Notes: generated by a model from the sequence alone, not told the origin. A stretch of DNA of 64,000 nucleotides from Mycolicibacterium rhodesiae NBB3 (GCF_000230895.2 NC_016604.1:310001-374000), one strand, 5' to 3'; counted from the stretch's first letter, positions 27,410 through 38,109 are shown. Program-made: numbers and translations.

Positions 27410-30367
27410 CTATGCGGATGGCCTCGGAAACTCCGTGGTAGGCGTGTCATCGTCATGATCGTCGTTTTTCCGACGGTCGTCCCCCAGCAGCAAAGTCCGC
27501 ACCATCGGCCGGGTTCCCAGGGGCTCGAGGAGGGCACTGGCTGGGCGCTGCCTTATACGAAGAGGCCACCAGAACCAGCGTCCGAGCATCGCCGCGATCG
27601 CCGGCGTCATGAACGATCGCACAATCAACGTGTCGAACATGAGCCCCAGTGCGATGGTGGTACCGATCTGACCGATGATGCGCAGGTCGCTGACCACCAT
27701 CGACGCCATCGTAAAAGCGAATACCAGCCCCGCTGTCGTGACAACCTTGCCGGTGCCCCCCATCGCACGGATGATGCCCGTGTTGATACCGGCGGCTACT
27801 TCTTCCTTCATTCGTGACACCAGCAGCAGGTTGTAGTCTGACCCCACCGCCAACAGAATGATCACCGACATCGCGAGCACCATCCAGTGCAGGTGGATGC
27901 CGAGAATGTACTGCCAGACCAGCACGGAGACGCCGAACGAGGCGCCAAGGGAAAGCACCACTGTCCCGACGATCACGAGAGCAGCAATGAAGCTGCGCGT
28001 GATGAGCAGCATGATGATGAAAACCAGACAAATCGCGGCGACACCTGCGAGCCAAAGATCGCCCATGGATCCGTCGTGCCAATCCTTCGCGGTCGACGCG
28101 GCACCGGCCAAGAAGACTTGCGCGCCTTGGAGAGGCGTCCCCTTCAGCGCTTCCTCGGCCGCTGTCTTTACCTGATCTACACGTGCGATGCCTTCCGGGG
28201 TTGCGGGGGCACCGCGATGCGAGATGATGAATCGCGCCGCTCTCCCGTCCGGGGAGAGGAAGGACCCCATCGCCTTCTTGAAGTCTTCATTTTCGAAGAC
28301 TTCCGGGGGCATGAAGAAGGATTCGTCGTTATTGCTTTCGTCGTACGCCATGCCCATGGTGGAGAGGTATTTATTCGAGAAGTCCATTTGGTCATAAAAG
28401 CCGGTCATGGTGCTGTGCATGGTGAGGATCATGGTCCGCATGAACTTCAAGATCTCGATGTTCTCGGGCAACAGGGCGGCGATTTGTGGGAGTAGCACGT
28501 CCAGTTTATCGAGATTGACCAGAAGTTCCTCAAATTTGACGTTCACCCGGTCGATACCATCGAAGCTGTCGAACAGCGATCTGAACGACCAGCAGATTGG
28601 GATATTTATACAATGCGGCTCCCAATACAGGTAATTTCTAATTGGCCGCAAGAAATCGTCGAAATCGGCCATGCTATCACGCAGATCGTCAATGACATCC
28701 TTTATCTCATGCGTTTTCAGCGTCATTTGATGCGTCAGCTCATTCAACCGCAAAGTCAACGCATACTGCGCCTGCATCAGGGTAATCATTTTGGACATGT
28801 CGTCCGCCTGCACCAACATGTCCCCCATGCGATCGTTCTGATACTTCATCACGGTGCCCATATTGGCGTTCTGCAAACTGAGCATGAATGGTATCGACGT
28901 GTTACCGATCGGGGTCCCCTCTGGCCGGGTGATGCCCTGCACACGAGAGATACCGGGAACCCGGAAGACTGCCTTGGCGATCCTGTTCAATATCAGGAAA
29001 TCCGCCGGATTGCGCATGTCATGACCCGATTCGATCATCAGAATGTCGGGCATCAGGCGCGCCTGAGAAAAATGGCGTTCTGCGGCGTTATAACCCTGAT
29101 TTGCCGGGATATCCCCGGGTATGTATTCGCGATCGTTATAGCTCGTCTGATACCCGGGCAGCGTAAGCAAACCGAGCAACGCAAGTGCGAGAGAGGCCGC
29201 CAGGATAGGGCCGGGCCAGCGGACCACCGCCGTGCCAATCCCCCGCCATCGTTGAACCGCCAGTTTGCGCTTGGGTTCCAACAGCCCGAATCCGCTGCCG
29301 AGCGCTACCACGGCGGGGCCCGCTGTCACGGCAACGGCGACCGCTACAAGCATGCCGATGGCGCAGGGAATACCCATGGTCTTGAAGTAGGGCAGACGGG
29401 TGAAGGTCAGACAGAAGATCGCTCCGGCGATCGTCAAACCGGAAGCCAGGACAACCGGGGTGACGCTGCGATACATGGTGTAGTACGCGGATTCTCGATC
29501 CTCGCCGGCCTGGCGCGCCTCTTGGTATCGACCGAAGAAGAAGATCCCGTAATCGGTTCCAGCTGCAATGGCCAGGAAGACCAGCATGTTGACGGCGAAC
29601 GTCGAGAGCACAAACGCGTCGTTGTGGCCGAGGAAGGCAACGACGCCCCGGGCTGCTGCCAATTCCAGGAACACCGTGATCAGGAGCAGGATCACCGTGA
29701 CGATCGAACGGTAGACAAAAAGCAGCACCGCGAAGATGATCACCACGGTCACCGCGGTGATCCTCAGGATTGAGTGATCACCTGCGCGCTGCATGTCCGA
29801 CGCCAGCGGCGCGGCGCCGGTCACGTAGACATCGATACCGGCCGGTGGCGGATTCCGATTCACGATTTCGCGAACCGCATTCACGGATTCTTCGCCCAGG
29901 GCGGTGCCTTGGTCGCCGACCAGATTCAGCTGGACATATGTGGCCTTGCGGTCCGGGCTTTCCACGCTCGATGAGGTGAGCCGGTCACTCCACAAGTCCT
30001 GAACATGCTGGATATGCGCGGGATCGTCTCGCAGCTGACCGACCAACTCGGAGTAGTACGCATGTGCGTCGTCGCCAAGCGGCTCCTGCCCCTCGAGCAC
30101 GATCATCGCCGAGCTGTCTGAATCGGATTCCTGGAAGACCTGGCCCATCTGCCTCATCGCCAGTCCCGACGGCGCATCTTCGGGCATCACCGAAACCGAG
30201 TGCTCCCGACCGACCTTTTCCAGCGCCGGAATCATCGAGCGCCAGCTTCCATCGACCGCGATGAAGGTGGAGATCAGGATCAGCGCTACCCACGCCAAAA
30301 TGATGATGGGCGCTGCCGCTCGTGTGATCCGCGCAAAGAAGGGCGGCCGAGAACGTTGTTCGCTCAT
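27410..30367 (-). CDS. mmpL4b: MmpL4b-like RND lipid exporter
   Basis: A 985-residue MmpL protein of the RND superfamily, exporting GPL (or a GPL-like lipid) across the inner membrane with proton coupling. Twelve transmembrane segments in the 1 + 5 + 1 + 5 arrangement can be followed. The paired proton-relay DY motifs are [17 protein letters not shown] (~269) and [13 protein letters not shown] (~839). A large periplasmic domain between them contains the conserved Cys pair in [13 protein letters not shown] and long amphipathic coiled-coil stretches. The C-terminus is short and polar. It begins 9 bp after the stop of the paralogue mmpL4a, and both are needed for GPL transport in M. smegmatis (family knowledge). 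Confidence 0.93.
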   Translation of the reverse strand: MSEQRSRPPFFARITRAAAPIIILAWVALILISTFIAVDGSWRSMIPALEKVGREHSVSVMPEDAPSGLAMRQMGQVFQESDSDSSAMIVLEGQEPLGDDAHAYYSELVGQLRDDPAHIQHVQDLWSDRLTSSSVESPDRKATYVQLNLVGDQGTALGEESVNAVREIVNRNPPPAGIDVYVTGAAPLASDMQRAGDHSILRITAVTVVIIFAVLLFVYRSIVTVILLLITVFLELAAARGVVAFLGHNDAFVLSTFAVNMLVFLAIAAGTDYGIFFFGRYQEARQAGEDRESAYYTMYRSVTPVVLASGLTIAGAIFCLTFTRLPYFKTMGIPCAIGMLVAVAVAVTAGPAVVALGSGFGLLEPKRKLAVQRWRGIGTAVVRWPGPILAASLALALLGLLTLPGYQTSYNDREYIPGDIPANQGYNAAERHFSQARLMPDILMIESGHDMRNPADFLILNRIAKAVFRVPGISRVQGITRPEGTPIGNTSIPFMLSLQNANMGTVMKYQNDRMGDMLVQADDMSKMITLMQAQYALTLRLNELTHQMTLKTHEIKDVIDDLRDSMADFDDFLRPIRNYLYWEPHCINIPICWSFRSLFDSFDGIDRVNVKFEELLVNLDKLDVLLPQIAALLPENIEILKFMRTMILTMHSTMTGFYDQMDFSNKYLSTMGMAYDESNNDESFFMPPEVFENEDFKKAMGSFLSPDGRAARFIISHRGAPATPEGIARVDQVKTAAEEALKGTPLQGAQVFLAGAASTAKDWHDGSMGDLWLAGVAAICLVFIIMLLITRSFIAALVIVGTVVLSLGASFGVSVLVWQYILGIHLHWMVLAMSVIILLAVGSDYNLLLVSRMKEEVAAGINTGIIRAMGGTGKVVTTAGLVFAFTMASMVVSDLRIIGQIGTTIALGLMFDTLIVRSFMTPAIAAMLGRWFWWPLRIRQRPASALLEPLGTRPMVRTLLLGDDRRKNDDHDDDTPTTEFPRPSA

Positions 30368-30376
30368 AGGCCTGCG

Positions 30377-33262
30377 CTAGTCCCTCAGCAACAACGATCG
30401 GACCAGCGGACGGGGACCAACCGGTCGGAGCAGACCGCTGGCTGGGCGTGTGCGAACCCGTAGAGGCCACCAGAACCAGCGGCCCAGCAGTGCGGCGGTC
30501 GCAGGCGTCATGAACGCACGAACGATCATGGTGTCGAACAAGAGCCCCATGGCGATGGTGGTCCCGACCTGACCGATGGTCAGGAGGTCGCTCACCATCA
30601 TCGACGCCATGGTGGCAGCGAACACCAGACCAGCTGCGGTGACCACGCGTCCCGTGCCGCCCATCGCGCGGATGATGCCGGTGTTCAGACCTGCGCCGAT
30701 TTCCTCCTGCATTCGCGACACCAGCATCAGGTTGTAATCGGATCCGACCGCCAGCAGCACGATCACGGACATTGCCACCACGACCCAGTGGATTTGGATA
30801 CCGAGCAAGTGCTGCCAGACGAGGATGGACAACCCGAAGGACGCGCCCATGGATATCACCACGGTGCCGACAATGACCAAGGCGGCGATAAAGGCTCGCG
30901 TCATGATCAGCATGATGATGAAGATGAGGCACAATGCGGCCACGCCGGCAATCATGAGGTCGTACCGCGATCCTTCGACGAGGTCTTTCGCCGTAGCCGC
31001 GGTGCCGGCCAGGTAAATCCGGCTACTTTCCAGCGGCGTCCCTTTGAGGGCCTCCTCTGCTGCCGTTCTGATGGGATCAACCCGGGCCATGCCTTCGGGC
31101 GTCGCAGGATCACCGACCTGCGAGATCAGCATTCGCGCGGATTTCCCGTCCTTTGACATGAAGATGTCCATGACGCGCTTGAAATCTGCGTTCTCGAAGA
31201 TCTCGGGCGGCAGGTAGAAGGAGTCATCATTTTTTGCCGCGGTGAATGCCTTCGCCATCGCCGTGGAGTTTTCGCTGTTGTCCTGGAACGCGCCGATGGT
31301 GCCGGACATGGTGCTGTGCATGGTCAGCATCATCGTCCGCATACTTTCCATGATCGGAATCATGGGGGCCAGTTGAGAAACCATCTGCGGCAAGAGCACA
31401 TCCAACTGGTCGAGGTTCTTGATCAAGTCCTCCATCTTGAGGGTGATCTGATCGACGCCGTCGAATGCGACAAAGATACTCCTAAATGACCAGCAAACCG
31501 GGATATTGATGCAGTGTGGCTCCCAGTGGAAGTAATTGCGGATAGGTCTGAAGAAGTCGTCGAAATCAGAGAGAGAATCTCTTAGTTCATTTGTGACATC
31601 CGTCAGCTCGTGCGTGGTTCCCACCATGTTATGCGTGGTAGTGACCATCTGTTCCATCAAGGCCAACATTCGCTTCAAAATGTCGACCGATTTTTCCATC
31701 TGCTCTGCCTGCACGAGCATGTCGTCCATGCGGAGCGACTGGAATGGCATGTTCAAGAGCTGGCTGGCCTGCCCGACGCTGATCATGAACGGAATGGTCG
31801 TTCGGTCGATCTGAGTACCTTCCGGGCGCGTCACGGATTGAACAGTGGCAACGCCTTGTACTGCGAACACCGCCTTGGCCAATTTGTTCAGATTGATCAT
31901 GTCGGCCGGATTGCGCATGTCGTGGTCACTTTGGATGACAAGCAGATCCGGAACCGTCAGTTTCGATTCCGGGAAATGACGCGCCGCGGCGTTGTAGCCC
32001 TGATTAGCAGGAATATCCTGCGGAATGAATTTCTGGTCGTTGTAACTTGGATGATAGCCCGGCAACGTCAACAGGCCGATGAGTGAAATTGCCAACGTCG
32101 CCAACAGGATGGGAACCGGCCATCGAACCGTTGCCGTTCCTACGCGCTGCCAGCCGTGCGATTTGATCCGCCGGCGTCCTTTCGGATCGAACATCTTGAA
32201 CCGACTGCCGAGTGCCATGATCGCGGGAACCAGCGTCAAAGCCACCGCGACGGCGACCAGAATTCCCACCGCGCCTGGAATGCCGAGTGGCTGGAAGAAG
32301 GGCAACCGGGTGAAGTGGAGGCATGCAATGGCGCCGGCAATGGTGACGCCGGAAGCCAAAACAACTTTCGCGACGCTCTTATAGGTGGTGAAGAATGCCG
32401 TTACCCGGTCCTCACCTGCTTGCCGAGCCTCCTGATAACGCCCGACAAAGAATATGCCGTAGTCGGTTCCGGCCGCGATGCCGACAGACACCAATAAGTT
32501 GACCACAAAGGTTGTGAGGCCAACAATTCCGTGCATTCCCAGGAATGCCACAATTCCTCGGGCCACCTGCAGTTCCACGGCAACTGTCAGCAATATGACG
32601 ACTGTGGTGATAAACGAGCGGAAAACGATCAGCAGCATTATGAAGATCACCGCGAAGGTAACCACTGTGATCAGGATGATCGTCCTGTTGCCGCTCGAGC
32701 CCATGTCCGCCACGATCGCGGCGGGGCCCGTGACGAAGGCCTGCACGCCCGGAGGCGCAGGCGTGTCCTTCACGATCTGCTGAAGCGCGATGACTGATGC
32801 GTTGCCCTCGGCCGATCCCGTCGCCCCTATGAGAGAGACCTGTACGTAGACAGCTTTTCCGTCGGTGCTCTGGGCGGCGGCCGCGGTCAGCGGATCGCCC
32901 CAGAAGTCCTCGACGTGCTGCACGTGCGCTGGATCGTCTTTCATCTTGCGAACCAGGTTGTCGTAGTACTCGTGCGCATCGGCGCCAAGGGGCTCCTGCC
33001 CCTCGAGTACGAGAACCGCCAAAGTGCCGGTGCCCGACGCGGAAAACGCTGCACCCATTCGCTCCGCGGCCTTCGTCGAAGGCGCGTCTGGGGTGACCAG
33101 CGGTACCGAATGTTCTCTTTCGACTACCTCCAAGGGAGGCACGAAGAGCGTCAGGACGACGGTGAGTCCCACCCACAGCAAGATGATCGGAATCGCTAGA
33201 CGCCGGATCCACTTGGCCGCAAAGGGCTGCTCGGCACCTTGCTCAATCGCGTGGGTGCTCAT
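30377..33262 (-). CDS. mmpL4a: MmpL4a-like RND lipid exporter
   Basis: A 961-residue MmpL protein paralogous to its downstream neighbour. DY motifs occur in [17 protein letters not shown] (~259) and [13 protein letters not shown] (~834); the periplasmic Cys pair is in [13 protein letters not shown]. The ATG at 33262 is chosen because it overlaps the mmpS4 stop in an ATGA junction, which indicates translational coupling; the longer frame from 33280 adds six residues (MQRDGT). Together MmpL4a, MmpL4b and MmpS4 form the GPL translocation machine. Confidence 0.93.
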   Translation of the reverse strand: MSTHAIEQGAEQPFAAKWIRRLAIPIILLWVGLTVVLTLFVPPLEVVEREHSVPLVTPDAPSTKAAERMGAAFSASGTGTLAVLVLEGQEPLGADAHEYYDNLVRKMKDDPAHVQHVEDFWGDPLTAAAAQSTDGKAVYVQVSLIGATGSAEGNASVIALQQIVKDTPAPPGVQAFVTGPAAIVADMGSSGNRTIILITVVTFAVIFIMLLIVFRSFITTVVILLTVAVELQVARGIVAFLGMHGIVGLTTFVVNLLVSVGIAAGTDYGIFFVGRYQEARQAGEDRVTAFFTTYKSVAKVVLASGVTIAGAIACLHFTRLPFFQPLGIPGAVGILVAVAVALTLVPAIMALGSRFKMFDPKGRRRIKSHGWQRVGTATVRWPVPILLATLAISLIGLLTLPGYHPSYNDQKFIPQDIPANQGYNAAARHFPESKLTVPDLLVIQSDHDMRNPADMINLNKLAKAVFAVQGVATVQSVTRPEGTQIDRTTIPFMISVGQASQLLNMPFQSLRMDDMLVQAEQMEKSVDILKRMLALMEQMVTTTHNMVGTTHELTDVTNELRDSLSDFDDFFRPIRNYFHWEPHCINIPVCWSFRSIFVAFDGVDQITLKMEDLIKNLDQLDVLLPQMVSQLAPMIPIMESMRTMMLTMHSTMSGTIGAFQDNSENSTAMAKAFTAAKNDDSFYLPPEIFENADFKRVMDIFMSKDGKSARMLISQVGDPATPEGMARVDPIRTAAEEALKGTPLESSRIYLAGTAATAKDLVEGSRYDLMIAGVAALCLIFIIMLIMTRAFIAALVIVGTVVISMGASFGLSILVWQHLLGIQIHWVVVAMSVIVLLAVGSDYNLMLVSRMQEEIGAGLNTGIIRAMGGTGRVVTAAGLVFAATMASMMVSDLLTIGQVGTTIAMGLLFDTMIVRAFMTPATAALLGRWFWWPLRVRTRPASGLLRPVGPRPLVRSLLLRD

Positions 33263-33690
33263 AGTGCCGTCACGCTGCACGAGGTGAAGGCTCTAAACGC
33301 GTCCTTGACCTTCTCGGATCTCACGGTGCTATCCACCAGGATCCGGCAGCCGATGCTGTCGCTGTCACCTTGCGCCATTACGGTTCCCACGGCAGTTGTA
33401 TTGCCGATGGGGAATGACAGCGACCATGGCAGGGCCGCATTTTCGACGAAGGTAGGAATGGAATTGGCGTCGAAGTAACTGATGCTGGCCGTGGCTCCCG
33501 GTGATCCCCACACTTCATACGTCAGGTGCTTGGGGTTATACGGTGCCTCATCTTTCTGCGTGTCGGCATAGGCGGGCCGGTTGTCCGATCCGAAAATGCT
33601 GTGCAGACGCGACACGGTGAAGGCTCCAGCAACGGCGACCACGAGCACCACCAGCGGCACCCATATGCGCCCGAGAACCCTGAAAATCAC
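33259..33690 (-). CDS. mmpS4: MmpS4-like membrane accessory protein
   Basis: A 143-residue MmpS protein: short cytoplasmic N-terminus, one transmembrane helix ([17 protein letters not shown], ~residues 9-25), then a periplasmic beta-rich domain with the family patterns [10 protein letters not shown] and [14 protein letters not shown], and two cysteines near the C-terminus. MmpS proteins partner the cognate MmpL transporter. The GTG at 33690 is chosen: it has AGGTGGGGG upstream and places the helix correctly, whereas the longer frame starts with unrelated residues. First gene of the operon mmpS4-mmpL4a-mmpL4b. Confidence 0.92.
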   Translation of the reverse strand: MIFRVLGRIWVPLVVLVVAVAGAFTVSRLHSIFGSDNRPAYADTQKDEAPYNPKHLTYEVWGSPGATASISYFDANSIPTFVENAALPWSLSFPIGNTTAVGTVMAQGDSDSIGCRILVDSTVRSEKVKDAFRAFTSCSVTAL

Positions 33691-34329
33691 AGACCCCCAC
33701 CTATCTCGATCCCAGTCACCGTAACGGCGACCATGCAACTACACACGGCCGCCCCCCGCAAGAAAGAGCGCCTTTCTCGCGGTGACATCGCGAGCTGGTC
33801 GCGAGGCGTTACCGCAAACACGGTGGCCTCGCCGCGCGTCATCCGATCTCGACGAGTAAACCATGCCGGCGGCCTCCGTATCGGCTCGTTCCCGGACGTG
33901 TACGTGATTGCAATGCATACTCCCTGCGTAGTGGCACGGTACGGTTAGCCCGGACCACCCGCAAATTAGTCCCAACCCTGAAACTCGCGCAGCGGTGTCT
34001 ATCACCGTCCCGAGACAACTCGGCAGCTAACTGCGGGACGAGCCAAAAACTCACCTTTACCAGGGCATCGCGCCGCGCGTGGGCAGTCTCGCGCTCACGG
34101 GCGACGAATGACGCAATCCGCGCTCAGCAGGGAAAACAAGTAGAGCGACGCAGTTCGCAGCCGAGGGTGTAACACCGCCCAAACGGCGCCCGATAGGCAT
34201 AGTGCGCCTTGGCGCTAGGTTTGAGGCTGCCGGGAAGATGGTAGTCGAAACCATGGTTACGCTTGGCGCAGTCCGAGCTGAGCAACTTAGAGTTTGGGTA
34301 CTAATTAGCTAGAGGGAGGGACCCCACAC
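33691..34329. promoter_or_regulatory. Divergent control region between mmpS4 operon and TB8.4-like gene
   Basis: 639 bp with no supported protein-coding gene, so it should contain the promoter of the export operon (leftward) and of the small secreted protein (rightward). For the rightward gene TTGGCG (34264-34269) and TTAGAG (34286-34291 region), 18 bp apart, make a plausible sigma-A type pair. Two direct copies of TCGCGAG at 33788-33794 and 33799-33805, 11 bp apart, could be a binding site. Both are readings by eye and weak. Confidence 0.35.
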
Positions 34330-34668
34330 ATGATGAAGACGACGATGACCAAGGTGGCCGTCGCGATCGGCGGTTTGGCCTTGTCGGTGACCGCGGGCAC
34401 CGGGATCGCATCCGCTCAGCCCTACGTTGACACGATGGTCAATTCGCCCTGCACGTACGACCAGGCGATCGCTGCGGTGAACGCGGAGAACCCGACGGCC
34501 GCTTCATACCTGATGCAGTCGCCGCCGAACCTCGAGTTCATCCGCGTGTTCCTGAGCTCTTCGAAGGATCAGCGCCTGAACCTGCTCAACCAGATTAAGG
34601 GCAACCCGGGGATCGATCAGGCCCTTCCGGTGTTCACGCAGATGATGTCTAGCTGCGTCAACTACTGA
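34330..34668 (+). CDS. Small secreted TB8.4/hemophore-related protein
   Basis: A 112-residue exported protein of the TB8.4 (Rv1174c) / hemophore-related family. Signal peptide of ~30 residues (basic MMKTTMTK, hydrophobic core, cleavage after IASAQP region). The mature part is all-helical in look, with one Cys near its start (SPCTYDQAI) and one three residues from the end (SSCVNY), probably disulfide-linked. A strong GGGAGGG lies 8 bp before the ATG. Related genes have been noted at GPL loci in other mycobacteria (from memory). Heme binding is shown only for the Rv0203 branch, so function here is unknown. Confidence 0.85.
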   Translation: MMKTTMTKVAVAIGGLALSVTAGTGIASAQPYVDTMVNSPCTYDQAIAAVNAENPTAASYLMQSPPNLEFIRVFLSSSKDQRLNLLNQIKGNPGIDQALPVFTQMMSSCVNY

Positions 34669-34680
34669 GCATCACTTCAG

Positions 34681-34711
34681 CGCGGGCACCCTTATGACGA
34701 GGGTGCCCGCG
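34681..34711 (+). terminator. Hairpin terminator after the TB8.4-like gene
   Basis: A perfect 12-bp GC-rich stem (CGCGGGCACCCT / AGGGTGCCCGCG) with a 7-nt loop lies 12 bp after the stop codon. It is followed by GTTGTTG rather than a clean T-run, as is common in mycobacteria. It may act on both strands. Confidence 0.75.
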
Positions 34712-34766
34712 TTGTTGCTGAGTCGAAAACCTCTGCGCCACAAGCTATGCGAACGGCTCTCGGCCG

Positions 34767-35552
34767 CTAGCGCCCTTGCGTGAAGAACTCCAGGACGGCC
34801 GCGTTCACCGCATCCGGCCGTTCGAGAAATCCCAGGTGGCCGGTATCGGCGATCTCCAGATAGTGCCCATTCGGGATGGCGTCTGCTACCGCGGCGCCCA
34901 GGTGCGGAGGTATCACCAGATCATCGGCGAATCCGATCACCAGCACAGGCTGGGTGATCGCCCGGTAGGCGGGGAGCCGGTTGGTCGCCGGAGCGACATC
35001 ATGCTGCGCGCGAAGCCCTGGAGTCGACCGGGTGGGCCACAGGGTGAACGTGTCGATCCAGTCCGCAACGGCCGCGTCGTCATTCAAAGTTTTCGGCGAA
35101 AAGCTCTCTAGCAGACGGAGTTTCGCTTCATAGGTAGCGGGCAACTGGACGCCGGCATTGGCGAAATCCTCTTCGGCGGTGCGGAAGAACGTGCGGGCGC
35201 GGTCATGGTGCCCACGGGTCGCCATCAGCACTGCATGGCTCACCAACTCGGGGCGTGCGAGCATCAGTTCCTGAGCGATGAAGGAACCCATCGACGCGCC
35301 CACCACCCGGGCGGGACCGGCGTCTAACTTCTCGATCAACTCTACGGTGTCAGCCACCATCGTCGCCGTCGTGAAGCCGTCCTCTTTGTCCGTCGCGCCC
35401 ACTCCCCTGTTGTCGAATGTCACAACGCGGTATCCAGCCGCGAGAAGCGCAGGCGCCTGGTGGATCTGCCACGTGCGGCCGGCTCCCCCCTGGCCGGCGA
35501 TGAAGAGCACTATCTCGCCTTGGCCACTATCGTCATACGCAAGATTCCCCAC
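34767..35552 (-). CDS. Alpha/beta-hydrolase fold protein
   Basis: A 261-residue alpha/beta hydrolase, cytoplasmic. Oxyanion-hole region FIAGQGGAGRTW (~12-23); nucleophile elbow VGASMGSFIAQE; acid residue in GFADDLVIPPH; catalytic His in ADTGHLGFLERPD near the C-terminus. Close in look to 3-oxoadipate enol-lactonase/peroxidase-type hydrolases, but no substrate can be named. It diverges from the two-component system at 35706; the 153-bp gap carries palindromic sites and so this gene may be controlled by the same regulator. Confidence 0.85.
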   Translation of the reverse strand: MGNLAYDDSGQGEIVLFIAGQGGAGRTWQIHQAPALLAAGYRVVTFDNRGVGATDKEDGFTTATMVADTVELIEKLDAGPARVVGASMGSFIAQELMLARPELVSHAVLMATRGHHDRARTFFRTAEEDFANAGVQLPATYEAKLRLLESFSPKTLNDDAAVADWIDTFTLWPTRSTPGLRAQHDVAPATNRLPAYRAITQPVLVIGFADDLVIPPHLGAAVADAIPNGHYLEIADTGHLGFLERPDAVNAAVLEFFTQGR

Positions 35553-35596
35553 GTTACGGACGGTACTACTTGCAGCAAACTCCTGTGGTGGAGCCC

Positions 35597-35651
35597 CTGG
35601 GGGTTAACCCCCAGAAAACTGTCTGGCAAACCGCGGGGATAACCCCCAAGG
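35597..35651. promoter_or_regulatory. Perfect 18-bp palindrome plus degenerate second copy (operator candidate)
   Basis: CTGGGGGTTAACCCCCAG at 35597-35614 is a perfect palindrome. A second site centred at 35640/35641 (CGCGGGGATAACCCCCAA, 14 of 18 identical) lies 35 bp away on the same axis. They sit in the 153-bp divergent promoter region between the hydrolase gene and the histidine kinase gene. NarL/LuxR-type regulators bind inverted repeats of this size, so the response regulator at 36992 is the natural candidate, but binding is inference. Confidence 0.65.
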
Positions 35652-35705
35652 ATTCGTCCGGTAATCGCAGTGTCCTGGCGGTGCCGCGATCCGTAGGTTG
35701 GGCGT

Positions 35706-37001
35706 ATGGTCACACTCGCGGATCAAAAAGCAGAGCCGGTCACGGCTGACACAACCACGCCGCCAGCGCCCCGTCGCATCGGCTTCGGACCCAGCGCGTC
35801 CCTGATTGCGGGCGCGGTGATCGGCGCCGTGTGGATCTGGGTGCCGATCATGCTCGTGATCTTCGGAATCTCAGCGCTTCCGACGGTGATCGGGTCCGCG
35901 ATCGCCCTCGTGGTGTTCGTGTATCTGATGCGTGCCGTGGGGTGGCTCGAGCGGGTGCGCAGCGAAGCCGTCTTCGGCATGGGCCTGGCGGTGCCGCCCC
36001 GGAAGATGTCTCACCACACCGGATTTTCGCGCTGGATCCACCAAATGTGGCTCGACCTCAACAGCACCCGGTTCTGGAAAGGCGCCACACACCACTTCGT
36101 CCGGCTGGCTTACGACATGGCAGCCGGTGGTATCGCCTTTGCCCTGCTCGCATTTGCGTTTCTGGCGCCGGCCGGCGCATTCGCCATCGGCCGCAACAGC
36201 TCGGACTCCCCCGCGTTCTACCTTCCGCCGGTGCTGGCCTGGCCGCTGGCTGTGCTTGCCTTCGCAGTAGCCGGCGCGATTGTGGTGTTCGCTCCTGCGC
36301 TCGACGCGAAGATCGACAGCTGGTTGCTACCGCCGTCTCCTACCGAGGTGCTGAAGCACGAGATGAGCGTGCTCGCCGACGCCCGGCTGGGCGCGTTAAC
36401 CTCGGCGCAGACTGAGCGCTACCGCATCGAGCGCGACTTGCACGACAGCGTGCAGCCGCGGCTCGTGTCGCTGGCGATGACGATCGGCCTGGCCCAGACG
36501 AAGCTCGATACCGACCCGGCCGCTGCCAAGACACTCATCGCTGAGGCGCACGGCGACGCCAAGTCCGCTCTGCTGGAACTTCGCAACGTCGTGCGCGGCA
36601 TCGCGCCGTCGATCCTTGCCGATCGAGGACTGGACGCCGCACTCTCGTCCGTGGTGCAGCGCGCCGCAGTCCCCACCCTGTTGGACATCAACCTGCCCGG
36701 CCGGATCTCCGAGGAGACCGAGTCGGTGGCGTACTTCGTCGTCGCCGAGGCGTTGACCAACGTCGCCAAGCACGCGCAGGCGTCGCGGGCGGTGGTGACG
36801 GTCCGACACGATCAAGACGAAAATGCGCTCCACGTCTCGGTATTCGACGACGGCCGCGGTGGCGCGGAGATCACCGATAGCGCTGCCAACACCGGACTGC
36901 GCGGTCTGGCCGAGCGGGTGCGCGCGGCCCGCGGCACGTTCACGGTTTCGAGTCCCTTCACGGGGTCCACAACGGTCACCGCGGTGCTCCCATGCGAATA
37001 G
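35706..37001 (+). CDS. NarL-type sensor histidine kinase
   Basis: A 431-residue membrane sensor kinase of the HisKA_3/NarX-DesK group. Four predicted transmembrane helices in two pairs (near residues 30-50, 55-80, 140-160, 175-200) with a short extracytoplasmic domain. Phospho-acceptor His246 lies in ERDLHDSVQPRLVSL; the ATPase domain has EALTNVAKHAQA (N-box), VFDDGRGGA (G1) and NTGLRGLAERVRA (G2). The region around residues 70-140 (VPPRKMSHHTGFSRWIHQ) is a conserved cytoplasmic linker seen in actinobacterial sensors of this kind. Its stop overlaps the regulator start by 10 bp. The signal is not known. Confidence 0.92.
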   Translation: MVTLADQKAEPVTADTTTPPAPRRIGFGPSASLIAGAVIGAVWIWVPIMLVIFGISALPTVIGSAIALVVFVYLMRAVGWLERVRSEAVFGMGLAVPPRKMSHHTGFSRWIHQMWLDLNSTRFWKGATHHFVRLAYDMAAGGIAFALLAFAFLAPAGAFAIGRNSSDSPAFYLPPVLAWPLAVLAFAVAGAIVVFAPALDAKIDSWLLPPSPTEVLKHEMSVLADARLGALTSAQTERYRIERDLHDSVQPRLVSLAMTIGLAQTKLDTDPAAAKTLIAEAHGDAKSALLELRNVVRGIAPSILADRGLDAALSSVVQRAAVPTLLDINLPGRISEETESVAYFVVAEALTNVAKHAQASRAVVTVRHDQDENALHVSVFDDGRGGAEITDSAANTGLRGLAERVRAARGTFTVSSPFTGSTTVTAVLPCE

Positions 37002-37636
37002 CGATCGCCGAGGACTCGGCGCTGCTGCGCGCGGGCGTCGAGCGCATCCTGACCGACGCCGGCCACGAAGTGGTCGCCAGCGAGCCGGATGCTTCGAACC
37101 TGCTGCAGTTGGTCAACGAGACCAAACCCGACCTGGTGATCGTCGATGTCAGGATGCCGCCGACGTTCACCGACGAGGGAATTCGCTGCGCCGCAGCACT
37201 CCGCAAGCAGAATCCGGAGTCGCCCGTCCTGGTGTTGTCGCACTACGTCGAGGAGCGCTACGCCTCCGACCTGATCACGTCGGACACCCGCGGCTTCGGC
37301 TACCTCCTGAAGGACCGCGTCGCCGACGTGCCGGCATTCCTGGACGCAGTGTCGGTCGTCGGCAGCGGTGGGACGCTACTCGACCCCGAGGTCGTGTCCC
37401 AGATTCTCGCGCGATCGAACCGCCGCAATGCGCTCGATCAGCTGACCCCCCGCGAAGTCGAGGTCTTGCAGCTGATGGCCGAAGGCCGGACGAATTCGGC
37501 GATCGCCGCGACCTTGCACATGTCGACGGGTTCCGCCGAGAAGCACATCGCATCCATCTTCGCGAAATTGGCGCTGGTCCAAGACGACACCGAGAACCGC
37601 CGTGTCCTTGCCGTCCTGCGCTATCTCGAGTCGTAA
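36992..37636 (+). CDS. NarL/LuxR-type response regulator
   Basis: A 214-residue response regulator. Receiver domain: acidic pair Asp8-Ser9 region, phospho-acceptor Asp52 in VIVDVRMPP, Ser83, and Lys107 in GYLLKDR. C-terminal LuxR/GerE helix-turn-helix: LTPREVEVLQLMAEGRTNSAIAATL-type segment (~150-174) followed by STGSAEKHIASIFAKL. Overlaps the kinase gene by 10 bp, so stoichiometric production. The palindromes 5' of the kinase gene are its likely binding sites. Confidence 0.93.
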   Translation: MRIAIAEDSALLRAGVERILTDAGHEVVASEPDASNLLQLVNETKPDLVIVDVRMPPTFTDEGIRCAAALRKQNPESPVLVLSHYVEERYASDLITSDTRGFGYLLKDRVADVPAFLDAVSVVGSGGTLLDPEVVSQILARSNRRNALDQLTPREVEVLQLMAEGRTNSAIAATLHMSTGSAEKHIASIFAKLALVQDDTENRRVLAVLRYLES

Positions 37637-37653
37637 TCGAAAGGAATGCAAAC

Positions 37654-38109
37654 ATGAACGTGAAGACCGACCGCGAGGTCATCGAAGGCGCACTGGCAAT
37701 CATCGAGACCGAGAACGGGTGGACACAGGGCACATACTGCCGCGACGCCGAGGGCTACGAGGTGCTGCCCGACGTCGACGCGCCGGGCGAATGGGTGCGG
37801 TTGCGCACCGAGCGCGTCGGAGATGGAGGCTACCGGGCGCATACCGACACCGGCGCGAAGCCGTGCAGCTTCTGCCCGCAGGGAGCGCTGCGCGCGGCGG
37901 CCGGGTGCTGGAGTTTCGGATTGCCCAGCGCAGAACGCGAGCAGCAGATCGATCGACTCGAGCAGCTTCTGCTCGAGACCGCGAACTCCGCTGCGATGCC
38001 TGGCTGGCCGAGCTTACCTGCTTTTAACGACGACTCGCGTACCACCCAAGCCGACGTAGTGCTGGTGCTCAAGCGCGCCGCCGCGCACCTCGAAGCGCAG
38101 GAAGACTAA
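37654..38109 (+). CDS. Small hypothetical protein (DUF6197-like)
   Basis: A 151-residue cytoplasmic protein starting 17 bp after the response regulator. The ATG at 37654 has AAGGAA upstream. The pattern ALAIIETENGWTQGTYCRD near the N-terminus, PCSFCPQGALRAAAGCW in the middle (three Cys), and FNDDSRTTQADVVLVLKRAA near the end resembles DUF6197, a family of unknown function in actinobacteria. Three clustered Cys could bind metal. Its place in the operon suggests a role linked with the two-component system, but none is known. Confidence 0.8.
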   Translation: MNVKTDREVIEGALAIIETENGWTQGTYCRDAEGYEVLPDVDAPGEWVRLRTERVGDGGYRAHTDTGAKPCSFCPQGALRAAAGCWSFGLPSAEREQQIDRLEQLLLETANSAAMPGWPSLPAFNDDSRTTQADVVLVLKRAAAHLEAQED

